A stretch of DNA of 64,000 nucleotides, taken from Termitomyces sp. T153 (lineage: Eukaryota; Basidiomycota; Agaricomycetes; Agaricales; Lyophyllaceae). The stretch lies in contig JACKQL020000053.1 of the NCBI GenBank assembly GCA_018296165.2, positions 62,001 to 126,000 of the forward strand, read 5' to 3'. The notes beneath the pieces were generated by a model that saw only the letters and a program-made list of their open reading frames with translations, was not told the DNA's origin and ran no database searches. Position numbers and translations under genes: made by a program. Shown piece after piece: positions 50,432-63,189 of this stretch. Positions within the stretch are counted from its first letter, which is position 1. Each line of letters starts with the position of its first letter.

Positions 50432-53142
50432 CTACGTCCTCCACAAATCTGCAAACGACATCGCTGCATAGGAACCCTGAAAGTCCCATCTCTGAGCGCT
50501 ACTGTAAATATCGACATATGGAGTCGGATCTGGAGGTGTGGGGTACCCTTGATTCACCGTCCTCACAAAGTGAGAGAGACTGAGATCCATGTCAACTTCT
50601 CCATCTTGAAAGAATGCCTCGTGTGTCGGGGAGCTATCATGTTGATGTTTGTGAACATCGTACATAATGTCTGGCCAGGAGGTGAGGGACGAAGTGGAAA
50701 ATTGCCCGTCGCTAGGAAATGAAGCAATAGAGGAGTCGCTGATGGGAGATTCGGAAGTGGTTTGAGGAGATACGGGGTGATGCTTGGCAAGAAGTGATGA
50801 CAAGAACCGACAGTACAGAGCTGGCGTGTGCCGTGCGTCTATTGCCACACCCCCGGTACCTAGTATTCCAATAAGGTTTTGCACATCCTGGACGATCTCA
50901 TATTGTGTCTTTTCATCCAAAAGACGAAGCAACGTAGGCCGTAGAAGCTATGAAGAAGTGTGAGGACAAGAATCACATACAACTCAGAGGCAACGCACGT
51001 TGATCAGAAATGCAGCCGCAAATGAAACGTAGAGAAAATTGGCCCCCATGGCGAACCGCAAGTTCCCTGTCGGAAAAAGACGTTCCGCCATGATTTGAAT
51101 GACCTCACGAGCTGCTTTAATCGATCTCTGAAGTATTTGAGAATTCCTTGACAACTCTGACTTGACGGCGTGCTGGAAGCCCACAGTAAGAACAACTAAG
51201 CGTAGATACGCAGTAATCCTGATAGTGATAAATTCAAGTCCTCTAAAATCAAGAAAGATTCGCCATACATCTGTGTTGTATTGCCTCGATAAAGGCAAAT
51301 TTGCAATGCTAGAGGTATCGGCTCAGTACCAACTTCTATGTGCCAATCAACCTGGACCTACGATTATTTGAAAACTCTTGTGCATAAATCTCAACCCATC
51401 CTGACAACTCATGCGAAAGTCTTGCTTCTGTTCTCAGAGCCAGAGAAACCACGTCAAAGTCCTAGCCTCGTGGTCAACGACATCGAAGACGTAAATCATA
51501 TATGGCTCACTTGCGACTCGGCCTCATTCGTCATCGTCGCTCTGAATTCAGCGACAATGATAATTATATGCACATATGCACAGAGATGGACATCGTAAGG
51601 CAACGTCATCGACAGGCGGTACCATTCTCGAGAATGTCTGGCCAGGTAATCGTCGAGGCGAAGCATGGGCATTTTGCCAAACTGTATCGCATGTGATCCA
51701 TCGACGCAATAACAGTTGAGCCACGTTCGTGTTCTGTTCAGCTTTTCTCTTTCGCTGCAAGTATCGGGTGGGGGCTGATTGAGCTCCAGTTCTATTGCCA
51801 TTCTTTGAATGTCGCCGCTAGAAGTCAGTGATAGTTGTATTGAACATACGATTCACATACCGGATAGCTACTCCCATGAGTAACCAGCTGCGATCTTCCG
51901 CCCACTTCTTTTTTGGGATGGGGTAGACAGCCATCAAGAGGTAAGCTTGACAGACATCGACACTTTTCGACCCATCAATCAGCGCCCATCCAGCAGCATC
52001 GCGAGCGAATTCCATGGCCATCAGATACATAGTCGGTTTCTCCTCATAATATCGAGATGCGACAGCACAGACTTGACAATGAACTACTTAACACCAATAC
52101 CGGGCATCGACGTAACAAACAACACTCACTGACGGTGAACAAGAATGGACAGGTCCAAATGAGATTCTGGGGTGTATGCAGCTCGGGATCCAATATTGAG
52201 AAGAAGGGCTAGAATTGGTGTCAAAGTATATCAAGATCAAGTTGCACACCCATACATTGATGCGGTCAAAGAATCTGCAATAGTGGATATCAGCATGGTC
52301 CGGGGACAGTTACAGTGGCATACATTTGGAAGAGATACATGATTTCCTCTGCATAAAGTTCACAGTACTTCACGATATCTGGTGGCGACAGATTTTCCAC
52401 CCCTTAGACTAAGGTCAATACCTGTTCATATCATGAAACCTTAAAATATACCCGGTGAAAAACTGATTTGAATCGATTCTTCGGGTGTTCTAGCTTTTGA
52501 TGACCATTTTCGAAGCATCAAGCTCTTTTCTATCGCGGAACTACCTCATTAGTCCCCACGTCAATTAAAACAAAATCAACTCACTAATATCGGGTGGCCG
52601 TATAGATTGCACACGAGTTATTGACTCTTGTATCTTGCTGTCTGCCCTCAATTTGTCGAATTGAAGAAGCAGCTGCTGGATCTGAAGGTCCTGGTGGTGT
52701 GCCCTGGCCTGCAAATCCTCATGGGTACTAAATAGGACATGAGGCAACTACACATTAATGACAACACTGTCAACGTACGGCGCTGGTTTGCGTTTCTTTC
52801 GAGTTCGAGCGAGGCAATTATGACCCCCTGCTTGACATCTACGGCAGATACTTTCACCCGGCTTGAACTCACACTTTACCTTATCAAATGTCAGATGATT
52901 GGCCCCGGTACTAGCGCACTCATTACGACATACTTTTAACGATTTGCAATGAACACAAGCGCCAGGACTTCGGGGGGAGGGGTATGGGGTTTTAATCGAG
53001 GACTTAGGAAATGTACCTTTGAAACTCACGATCGTGAAACTTGTCTCCGCCTTTGCGAGGCCATTTTGTTATCCACTTCTTGATCACTATCGCTGCCATC
53101 TACTGGGCTCGAGAAACGAAAATTCGTTGGAGGGTACAACAT
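50432..53142 (-). CDS. Zn2Cys6 fungal transcription factor
   Basis: Gal4-type nuclear regulator. Start at 53142 gives MLYPPTNFRFSSPVDGSDSD, then a basic stretch KMASQRRRQVSRS. Two introns flank the DNA-binding domain, which reads ACVHCKSLKV joined to KCEFKPGESICRRCQAGGHN C. This gives exact C-x2-C-x6-C-x8-C-x2-C-x6-C spacing, followed by RTRKKRKPAPY. A short coiled coil lies near 52600-52740 (DLQIQQLLLQFDKLRADSKI). The middle region (51000-52100) fits the helical fungal-specific regulatory domain. The C-terminus is Ser/Pro/Asp-rich (HFVRTVNQGYPTPPDPTPYV) and ends FADLWRT. It resembles mushroom PriB-type regulators by pattern only; targets are unknown. Many exons; middle joints not all resolved. 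Confidence 0.85.
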
Positions 53143-54312
53143 ATGGAAGGAAAGAATGGATCTAATCAGACTCTAATCGGACAGACAGAGTTATATAGTC
53201 TTGAAACATATTCTCACGAAACACTCACCGACTAGGCACTTGTGTGTAGGATGAGGTACTTAACCAGATTAGATACAGGCAGTTAATTGACGCGAAGCAT
53301 CAACGAGGTCGGAGAATCGGCGTAGAAGATGAATAGCCTATATAGATGCTGAATAAAATCAAGGAAATTGAAGCATTCAGAAGCTTGAAAGTCGGACACA
53401 TATATATACCGTTGTGGCCGAAGAGATCATTGGTGATCTTCGGCTACCATCCGAAGTCAGCGGTCTCTTCTTACTTGCTCGATTCTTGTTTGCCATCTGA
53501 GATGCCGCAATTGAATTGAACAAAAACCAACGTCGATTGGTTTCTTCATAATGATTGAATGCACTTAGGACGTCCAGGTCCAGTCATCTTCCTGCCCAAC
53601 TGCTCGTGAGATTTGTTTTCTGTTGCGGGGATAGCACCACATGTTTCAGTCTTTTCTTACAAACATGCCGCTACCCTCGGGCTGATAACAGTGAAGCCGA
53701 GGAATACACGTCAAGTCGGGCCGATCGCGTATGTTTTGGTGGTGTGATCAGACACGCCAAGTAAGTTCTGCGAAGAGCAAGCTAATTGTGAAGCAAGTTA
53801 CCAATCTGGTATTTACTTCTAGATTCTAAAAATAAGAACATACTTTGCTGATACACTATGTCCTATTGTACTGCCATGTTGCCACACTTAACTTGTGCCA
53901 ACATGGAATAGCTCTCTTTACTATGGCACTACTTACACGTTGCTTCTGACGGTTGTCGGATGTCCCTTTGGAATTCTGGAATCAACCACTGGAATCCCGA
54001 GAAGACACCACTGCACTCACGTCACCTGATGGAGTTACTTATCTATACACGCACTCATAGACTTCAGCTGCTTGCAGTGATGAGTACTGGCGAAGCTCTC
54101 ACGTAAGACCTGGATTCAATCACCTTGTGCCTCATTCCCATATGAAACGAGATTTATCTTCACGGCAAGGGAGCATATGGTACCAGTGTAACATGAGTTC
54201 AGCTCACTTCTTTTGAGCTGAATGGAAGGCAGAGAACTAGATTAGCTCTCACATTCAAGCTATAAGAAGGGAAACCAATGCATCGGTGTTTTACCTCCGA
54301 GTCGCGCCAAAA
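53143..54312. other. Long intergenic region with several short inverted repeats
   Basis: About 1.2 kb separating divergent starts of the Zn2Cys6 regulator and the PhoD gene; no frame convinces. Hairpin-capable sequences: 53417-53444 (gccgaag...cttcggc), 53873-53909 (ccatgttgccaca against tgtgccaacatgg) and 54198-54222 (ttcagctca, 7-base loop, tgagctgaa). Any of them could be binding sites, but none matches a motif I can name. The region likely holds both promoters. Confidence 0.5.
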
Positions 54313-57300
54313 ATGTTGACTGCCTTGGTCTTGGTATGCGTAGTCGCAGGAACGCAAGCTACTCGTCTTTTCGACAGAAATCTTGCTTATCGATCTCCAT
54401 TTGCTGAGCATCCTCAGGCTAGTCCTTCCTGGTTTAATGATGAATATGTACGAATGACACTTCTAGCTCGCGCACCGGACCGACCTCATTGCAAAGCGAG
54501 CGTTCGCCCACGTACGCCGACAAGTAACGAATGCAAGTGAATTCAGTGATGATCATTACCCGACCTTCTACGGTGGAGACTTCAGCAATGTAAGTTACTT
54601 GGTTCGGAACTGAACTCTAAGAAAAAATGATGCACCCTTGTGAAAGAGTCCTTTCATTTGGAACGGTGGTTTAAACTTCACGCATTCCGGTATGTCTCCC
54701 TATGCATGCATATCAGGCCCTCCAAACCTGACGCTTTGTTCTCTTTCTCAGTTGCGAGTGTAATTACTCTCCCTTTGTATTCATTCGCTTCTTCTGACCC
54801 TCAAACCCTCCAGGGAGATCCTTTTGATACTTCAGTACTTCTGTGGACTCGGGCAGAGGCAATTTCCCCGGCCGGCTCAAATGCTCTTCCTGATCAAAGT
54901 GTCCCTGTTTGTGTTTCATACAAGATTTCGACATCCTCTGATCTGTCAGGGGAAGTGGATTCGGGAAGTGCCTTCACCAGCTATGATGTTGACTGGACTT
55001 TGAAAGTAGAAGCTACGGGATTGAAGCCCGACACGAAATATTTCTATGGTTTTGCTGACTGTACAAATCCCACAACAACAAGCCCTATAGGGACAACAAG
55101 GACTTTGGCCAGTCCGAACAGTGAGTCGTCATAAAAATTTTGTAAAGAAACTTCACTCATTTCATCGAGTACAGCCCCCGCTCAGGAAGTTAACGGTGGT
55201 AAACCGTTGTCAATCGCAGTCTTTTCATGTTCTCAGTTCCAGGCTGGTAAGTTGATCAAATTTCGTTAGTTGTCACGCTGGGCATGTAGCGTTTGTCTTG
55301 CACTTGTGCTTCGCCGTCAGGTTGGTTCAATGCTTATGGCTATGCGGCTCATAACACGACTGCGGACATTTTTATTCATCTCGGAGACTACGTAAGAGAA
55401 ATTTCTCACTCAGTATGTGAAGTGGAAAAGGAGAATGTTGATCTTGTGTAGATATACGAATCCCTTGGCGGGTAAATAATCACTATCCTTGTTTGGTATA
55501 GTGATATTCACACAGAAGATAGAGCATCTATTGGACGCCAAGTTCTAGGTCGCGAGCTCGCCACAATCCACGACTATCGTCAGCGCTTGAATCAATATAG
55601 GACGGATTCAAGCCTTGTTTTTGCCCATCAATCCGGGCCATGGATCGTTGTCTGGTGAGCAAACTCCAGGTCACGTCATTCTGTCGCTCATAGAACTGAT
55701 CTACCTTCGAAGGGTGCGTATTAGCCAAATTTACTCATTTCGATGCTGAACCGATTCATACTCCCAGGATGACCATGAGGTAAAGTATAATTGTGCTAGT
55801 GTGCCGCAAGATGTGTCCCATCAAGTTCAATCCTTGTAATAGGTCGCAGACCAAGCATGGAAGGCAGGTACTGCGGATTCTAACGATACGGCCGTTGGCT
55901 GTGCATTTTCTTCTTCTGGTGCTTGCTTCACGGATCGAAAACTGGCGTCAGTCAGGGCGTATCATGAATGGATGCCTATTCGTGAAGTAGTTCCAGACGA
56001 CAAGCTTCGAATCTGGAGGAATTTCCAAATCGGAAAGCTTCTGGACTTGACCATGTTGGATACCCGTTAGTCATCAAGGCTTCTTGTATGTGACGCTGTC
56101 CTCACTTGGGACCAGGGCAATATGATCGGGACATTACCGATGTACGGCGATTCTTATTGTTTAATGTACACCATTGGCTCACATGCACAAGCTCTACTAC
56201 AACACAGGTGTGGATCTTTGTTTTTTCCCTGCTCTTCTTTGTGACGCATCATCTATCTAGAATGTAAGTTGTAATCAACGTTTCGAGGTTCTGTCCTTCA
56301 CCAAACCCAAAAAGTCATCAATAGCATAGCGGATTTCAAAAACCGCTCCTTGATGGGAGCCGCTCAAGAACAATGTGTGTCTATCCATTCGTATTCGTTG
56401 AACCGTGCTCAGGGCGCGTCAAGGGCTGTCCGACACCCTCTCAGAATCCAAGAAGAGGGAAGCAGTATGGCGAGTTGTTGGGTACGTTCATAGGCTGCTA
56501 CATTCCCAGAGTCGATCCTCTGACAGTGGGCGTTCTGTAGACAGCAAATTGTTTTCACCCAGCTCAGTTTCAACGGGACCTGTACGTGAAAGTCTTTATC
56601 CCATATCTAGATTTTCCGCTGACAAATGACATCATTCAATTTGAGCCAGTCGACGTGGTACGTCAATATTTCAATCGCCATCAAATCCATCGTGCCTTCG
56701 CACTAATAACATTTAATGCCTATGCTAGGATGCTTGGGATGGGTATCGGGCCAATCGTGCTCGCATCTTGGACCATCTTTATCAGAACGAGATCAGCAAC
56801 ACGGTCATCCTCTCAGGAGATAGTCACGCCAACTGGGTCTCTGACCTAGCTCGTGCGTTTGCTCATCGGAATCCCAAGGCTGTATACTGATTCATCTCGC
56901 TGCTCATAGATCCAAATGATACATCGTCAGTCAGGATTTGGTATATCATAGACTCGGAATTGATCCCTCCCATTTGATTTTATAGGTACGATCCAGTCAC
57001 CGGCGAGGGAGCAATAGGCGTCGAGTTTGCTGGAACCGCGGTCACGTCTTCCTCGGCATTCGGGAGCAATATATCACCTACCGATGCAGACCTCATTTCT
57101 TCGTTTTTAGTCGAGACCAATACAGAACTACAGTGGAGCGAAGGGTTTTTCAGGGGATTTTTCCTCTTGAGTATCGACTCTGAAACATTGAATGCAACCT
57201 TTTATGGGATGGAAAACATAAGTAAGTCTAATGTTTTTCCCCTGCCCAAAGATCATGCTTATTGTGACAGCTTTTGCTAACCTCGACGCGTTCCCCACCG

Positions 57301-57401
57301 CCCAATTCGTGGTCAAGAACGGTCAAAACAGGTTATCTCGGCCTGTTGCAGATGACAATGTAAAGGCTGGTGCTCTCAAGTCCAGCGTTATGAAGGTTTA
57401 A
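54313..57401 (+). CDS. phoD: PhoD-like alkaline phosphatase, secreted
   Basis: Secreted metallo-phosphatase (phosphodiester/monoester hydrolase) of the PhoD family. Start MLTALVLVCVVAGTQATRLF is a signal peptide. Exons then give FSDDHYPTFYGGDFSN, PFIWNGGLNFTHSVASGDPF DTSVLLWTRAE (family H-x-V-A-S-G-D-P...W-T-R) and VEATGLKPDTKYFYGFADC. The metal-site motifs are AVFSCSQFQAG, IFIHLGDYIYESLGG and DDHEVADQAWKAG, followed later by LSGDSHANWVSDLA. The C-terminus is NGQNRLSRPVADDNVKAGAL to KSSVMKV. Motifs are intact across at least twelve exons. It converges with Hsp70. An alternative is a broader PhoD/PhoX-like esterase with unknown substrate. Confidence 0.9.
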
Positions 57402-57609
57402 AACTATAACGTCAACATTCTCTGGTAGTACCTCCATAGCTATAGATAATTCATAGCTATCACGTTAACAAACATTCCAATCCCAAATCACTCTTGAATG
57501 TTTTTCGTTTTCAAATGAGCAAAGAGAAAGAGGGAAAAATCAATTCATGTTATCACGTTGATATTATGTTTTGTATTGAGCATGAGATAGAGAGTATAAA
57601 AAAATCAAC

Positions 57610-59937
57610 CTAGTCAACCTCCTCAACGCTAGGACCGTCCTCGCTTCCACCTCCACCCGGGAATCCGCCAGGAGCGCCACCAGGGAATCCGCCACCAGGG
57701 AACCCTCCTGGGGCACCACCGGGAGCACCGCCTGCAGCGCCGTAAAGTTTTTGCATAATGGGGCTGAAAATGGAATGTAAGAAAGCGTCACAACACTGAG
57801 ATGATCGACATACTTGGCAACAGCCTCCAGCTCCTTCTGCTTGCTCTCGTATTCTTCCTTAGAAGCCTCCTGAGAAGCATCGAGCCATGAGATAGTGTCG
57901 TTGACAGCACCCTCCAACTTAGCCTTGTCACCAGCATCAAACTTGTCGGCGAGCTTCTCATCGTTGATGGAATTACGGAGATTGTAAGCGTAGGATTCCA
58001 GAGCGTTCTTGGAGGAGATACGAGCAGCAGCAGCCTCATCCTCAGCTAAAGAAATGCAAGATGAGTTTGACCACAAGATAAATGGTGAAAATAACACGCA
58101 CCCTTGTACTGCTCGGCTTGTTGGACCATACGCTCAATTTCCTCCTTGGAGAGACGGCCTTTGTCGTTAGTAATGGTAATGCGATTTGACTTGCCGGTTG
58201 TCTTGTCGGAAGCAGAAACGTTAAGAATGCCATTGGCATCGATATCGAATGTAACTTCCACTTGGGGAACACCACGAGGAGCAGGAGGAATGCCAGAGAG
58301 TTCGAACTTGCCGAGCAGATTGTTGTCCTTTGTTCGAGTACGCTCACCCTCGTAAACCTGAATAAGGACACCGGGTTGATTGTCCGAGTATGTCGAGAAG
58401 ATCTCCGACTTCTTGGTTGGTACAGTGGTGTTACGTTTGATCAAAGCAGTCATGACACCACCAGCGGTCTCGATACTAGAACATCACGTCAGAGATAGAG
58501 CACTAAAAAGTGAAGACGAAACTCACCCAAGGGACAACGGAGCGACATCAAGAAGCAGGAGGTCCTGGGTCTTCTCCGAGGTGTCACCAGAGAGAATAGC
58601 AGCCTGAACAGCAGCTCCATAAGCAACGGCCTCGTCGGGGTTGATGCTCTTGTTGGGCTCCTTGCCGTTGAAGAAGTCGGACACAAGCTTGACAATACGA
58701 GGAATACGCGTAGAACCACCGACAAGAACAATCTCGTGCACATTAGCCTTATCGATCTTGGAATCACGGAGAACCTTCTCGACCGGCTCGAGCGTACCAC
58801 GGAAGAGGTCCTGGCACAACTCTTCGAACCGAGCACGGGTAAGGGAAGTGTAGAAATCAATGCCCTCGTAGAGCGAGTCAATTTCAATGGAAGTCTGAGC
58901 GGCAGAGGAAAGGGTGCGCTTGGCACGCTCGCAGGCAGTGCGAAGACGACGAACGGCGCGAGGGTTAGAGGAAAGATCTGTTCATCGTGTCATTACTTTG
59001 AACAACACAGTGGTATAAATACCATACCTTTCTTGTTCTTGCGCTTGAACTCCTGAACAAAGTGATTGACGAGACGGTTATCAAAATCTTCACCACCCAA
59101 GTGGGTATCACCGGCGGTAGCCTTGACCTCGAAAATACCTTCTTCGATGGTGAGAAGTGAAACATCAAAGGTTCCTCCACCAAGATCGAAGATCAAAACA
59201 TTGCGCTCTCCGGTCACCTTCTTGTCGAGGCCATAAGCAATGGCGGCAGCTGTTGGCTCATTGATGATACGGAGGACGTTGAGACCGGAAATGGTGCCAG
59301 CGTCCTTGGTAGCTTGACGCTGCGAGTCGTTGAAGTAGGCAGGAACGGTAACGACAGCGTTGTTTATGGTCGTTCCGAGGTAAGATTCAGCGGTCTCCTT
59401 CATCTTGAGGAGAACCATGGACGAAATTTCTTCGGGTGACTAGTGGACACTCATGTAAGAGACACGACAACAGAGAAAGATTGCACTCACGAAGTCCTTT
59501 TGTTCGCCGCGATATTCTACCCGAACATAAGGTTTACCCTCCTTGCTGAAGACTTTGAAGGGGAAGTGCTTCATATCAGATTGAACTTCGGGATCGTCGA
59601 ACTTGCGACCGATGAGACGCTTAGCATCGAATACGCTTTGATGTACCGCATCAGCAGGAGATCAGAAACATAGATAACAGTGGAAACATACGTATTGTGA
59701 GGGTTCATTGCGACCTGATTTTTGGCAGCATCACCGATGAGACGCTCACTGTCGGAGAAGGAGACATAGGAAGGGGTAGTGCGATTGCCCTGGTCGTTGG
59801 CGATGATCTCAACGCGATCGTTTTGCCAAACACCGACACAGCTGGAAAGCGAATCAGCAGATGTCGACAAAAGGAAAGGGACGAACGCACGAGTAGGTAG
59901 TGCCAAGATCGATACCGATGGCTTTGGAAGAGGACAT
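57610..59937 (-). CDS. SSA1: Cytosolic Hsp70 chaperone (Ssa type)
   Basis: ATP-dependent folding chaperone of cytosol and nucleus. Start [20 protein letters not shown] (signature 1). Then come [40 protein letters not shown], signature 2 [13 protein letters not shown] and signature 3 [17 protein letters not shown]. The linker [13 protein letters not shown] leads to the substrate domain with [26 protein letters not shown]. The lid has [20 protein letters not shown]. The Gly/Pro-rich tail (repeats of GGAPGG and GFPGG) ends in EEVD, the co-chaperone docking motif of cytosolic Hsp70s. About eight introns. A heat-shock element lies upstream (60045-60057). Confidence 0.97.
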
Positions 59938-60450
59938 GGTGGAGTGAATGGGAAGTTCTGGAGAGGCGGAAAACGGGCGTCACACATCTTTTATATTACC
60001 TTTTTTTTCGAATTGACCAGAATTTCGAAGAACCCTGGCGAATTCTCTGGAAGTTTCATGTTTCACGTGACACATGACGTCATCCCACAACCGTCCTCAT
60101 TGTTCGCGATCATTCCCCTTTCCACTACAGAATAAAAAAAACTAAATACTTTGGCAGCAGTCAACTAACATAACCGAGTCCAATAATCGTCATACAAGAA
60201 CATTCATCATACTCCTCGATTATTGTGTAACCCAGGCTCGTCCAGACTTCTATGAGCCTGCAGGTCGCGCAAGACAGAAGGGTCCACTGATAGTGTTGGT
60301 CAATAGCAGTCAAAGCAGTAGATCGTAGAATATCTACCGGGTAAAACACTCTTTCGACGTGAATGTAGACTACCAGTCGGCGACAGTTCGCCCCCGATTT
60401 CAGGAAGGGGCCGCTGATTATTCATTTTAGTGCTGTGTGTACAAGATCAG
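59938..60450. other. Hsp70 promoter and RTS1 3' region
   Basis: 512 bases between the Hsp70 start codon and the RTS1 stop, both on the minus strand. Contains the heat-shock element, an E-box-like cacgtgac near 60065, and T/A-rich runs. No coding frame is supported. Confidence 0.4.
60045..60057 (-). promoter_or_regulatory. Heat-shock element upstream of Hsp70
   Basis: Bases read ctctgGAAgtTTC: a perfect GAAnnTTC pair with a third unit (ctc for ttc) at the correct five-base spacing. It sits about 110 bases upstream of the Hsp70 ATG. A looser cluster, gaatttcgaagaa, lies at 60020-60032. Position and pattern fit Hsf1 binding; this is inference from the consensus. Confidence 0.55.
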
Positions 60451-62682
60451 TCAAGTCAAATCGCGCACGTCTAGTCCAGGATCTGCCATTGGCACCCTCT
60501 CAATTCCATGTTCATCAAGGTCTCCTGGAACATCGTCGATGGAGGCTGCGTTGAGCTCAATCGACAAGTTCAGTATATCCGTATCATCAATATTCGATGG
60601 CGGTGACGGAGGCAAACGTGGAATTTCGGTGTATCCTTCGGGTAACCTGCCACCCGGAGCATTCTTGCGTGCCATCTCTCGAAGCTGTTGCCAAGCCTCG
60701 TAGCGGCCGACAGCGTGTTGTTGTTCCCTGTCCAATCATCAAAATAACCAAATAGAGCAGATGCTCATCTACGCACTCGATTTTGCGTTGTTTATAGTGT
60801 TGCATGGTTTCATCGAAGAGATCAGGGTTGATCTCCATGAACAGCTTCAACGCATTGTATACCATACCGTGTATCGTCCTAGAAATTATTATGTCAGAAC
60901 GCGCAGTGGCTCATCAAAAAAAACGTATATCACCCACCTATTCCAATGCGATTTTGAGTTATTGTACAATGCCGGAAAAACGATGGGCAGTATAACAGCC
61001 ATGTTGTCGCTCATGAGATTCACCACATATTCATTGTTCCAGTAAAGCAAAGCCCTCTCGGCGACTTGGAAATGCTGGCTATTAATGCAGCGCCCAAGCT
61101 GATGGAAGAGCGGGACCTGTATTTTCTGAAACTCCACAGGATCCGTCACGTCCAAGATTTCTTCCACTTCGTTCAAGAACATGACCTCCTTAGGCGAATT
61201 CACCTTAGGCCAATACTTCAGAAGTCCCATCATCACTTCCTCTGCCAATGACGGGTCCTTCTCCAGGAATTGCACTACACAGTAGGCGAGCTGTGGGTGA
61301 TACAAAGACAGGCTCTTCACTTTGTGCAAAGGAATGAGGACACGTGTTAAGAATGTCTTGTGCTCTTCTTTGAGAGGCAGAGCAAATCCGTTAATGATAG
61401 AACCTAAGATCTCTAGAAGTTCCGCAATTCCATTATGGCGTTCCGTTTCATAGACAAATCGGAAAAAAACATTGTTGATCGAACGACGGATGAATGCGCG
61501 AAGGTTCAAGAATTTCCCGTAGATACGATGAAGTGTGGTTTTTAAGAAGTCGCGTTCCCGTGGATCCTCAGAATCGAACAGCTCTAGAAGATTGAGAACG
61601 AATGGTTGATCGATGTATCGTTTCGCGAGGTTGGTATTGAAATCTGGACTCTCGACGAAACGAAGGAAAAATTCGTATACAATTTGAAGATGAGGCCATG
61701 CTAACTCCAAAACAGGTTCGTCTTCTTCAGGATCAAATGCATCACCAATGGGATTGACGGGAGGGGGTATGGAACGGAAGAGATTAATGGCAAACTGGAT
61801 TGTTTGAGGGTTATGATTGAGCATAGTACTGAATGAAGCCTTACCATGTTGACCACCTCTGGGTATATGTTCTCCGTGATGACACCGCGCTGGGTCGTAA
61901 TGTATTCCAACATTTCGTGCAATGTCTGCGCCTTGATTTGCTTGCCTTTGAGCTCGGCACTTGCATCATTAAAGTCAAAGAGAACGCGACATTGATGAAG
62001 TTTCTTCAAAAATAGCTGAGGACGTTCATTCGGAGCAGTTTCTAGGTGGGAAAACAAAAAGTCAGAAGGGGACCAAGTTCGGTTACCAATGATACGCACC
62101 CATAAATGGAGGAAGGCGTTCGATTTCGACTTTCTCAGTGACGACAAACCGACTGCTGCGCTGTTTGCGTGGGGGTTTGCCCATCATAGGTATGGTGTCT
62201 TTTGGGCCAGCCCGAAGACGATTGAGAGTTGTTGCGCGTGGTGGTGCAACTGCATCGTTGAGTCTTTCTGGATTATTTCCATTGATACGGTTAGAGGTTT
62301 CGGGCCCATCCGAACTAACGACTACGATAGGAGGGGCGGGCGACCCATTATCGGCAGAGGATCTTCGATCAGGGGTGATGATACCAGCATTTACGGGAGA
62401 TTGAGATTTATGAGATGAAGTGGGAACCTGGGAAGAAGGCTGGAAAGGAACTGTATGGTTGCTGGAATTGAAATGATTGCCTAAACCACCAGGCGTGGGG
62501 AGAGGTTTCGCAGAATTTGGAGGTGGAACAGGGGGTACTGCGTTGGAACTACCGGTGCTGGGTTTTGATTCCTTTTTGGACGAATTGGAATCTTGTGAGG
62601 TCTTTCTGAGCTGTCCGGGAAATCAGAAGAGTAAGATTGGGTGCAGAGCAGAACTGACCAGAGTTTTCTTGAGATTTTTCAT
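60451..62682 (-). CDS. RTS1: PP2A B56 regulatory subunit
   Basis: Targeting subunit of protein phosphatase 2A, working at kinetochores, the cell cortex and in stress signalling. Start MKNLKKTL, joined by an intron to [21 protein letters not shown] Ser/Pro-rich arm of about 140 residues follows. The HEAT-like B56 domain starts ERLPPFM, then [40 protein letters not shown]. Family blocks continue: [60 protein letters not shown] and [20 protein letters not shown]. After short introns the C-terminus has [20 protein letters not shown] and the tail RWEAWQQL-like segment [18 protein letters not shown], ending [10 protein letters not shown]. The large domain is nearly uninterrupted. Confidence 0.96.
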
Positions 62683-63189
62683 GATCAGTCGTTACAGTAA
62701 GGCACGAGAGTCAAGGAAGATGCGGTTGACGATGCTGGCCGCTGTCGCCGCCCACTGCCGTCCGTCGCTGTCAGAATCGATGAACAACGGATGAGTGACT
62801 GTGACATTTGGGTGACAGGGACCATAAACAGCACACCACAGGGGCAAATCACTGGCACTGGGTCATCACAGATACGGCAACGATTTCTGAGCTCAACACA
62901 GCCAGAATTTGCCCAATAGCATTGCACATGGCGATAGCATATATCTGACCTCGCCGTGGTGGGAACCATCGTCGTTGGTTACGGACAACATATCACGTGG
63001 TCACGAGACCCTGACTGCGATCGTGGCGGCGAGTTTCTTCTTCATCTCTCTCCGTAGCATGGCCGGTACGTCCTTGACAGTCTTTGCACGCCGCACTTGC
63101 TGAAAAATACTTAGCAATATATGCTGTATACACCTCGCCCACGCACCCCCCCATCCCCAACCATCTCCCCACCTTGATTGTGACCCCCC
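62683..63189. other. Region between divergent RTS1 and partial 3' gene; candidate upstream ORF
   Basis: 507 bases between divergent start codons. On the minus strand an ATG at 62969 opens MVPTTAR. With a 63-base intron (gtcagat...gctcag) and a 38-base intron (gtgtgc...cacag) it continues NRCRICDDPVPVICPC, then THPLFIDSDSDGRQWAATAA, and stops at 62692, nine bases before the RTS1 ATG. This could be an upstream ORF in the RTS1 leader, a tiny zinc-ribbon-like gene, or chance. No family recognised. The plus strand near 63145-63190 is C-rich. Confidence 0.25.

Noticed and set aside
57564..57720. Gly/Pro-rich repeats as a possible minisatellite
   Set aside because: They encode the normal [11 protein letters not shown] tail of Hsp70.
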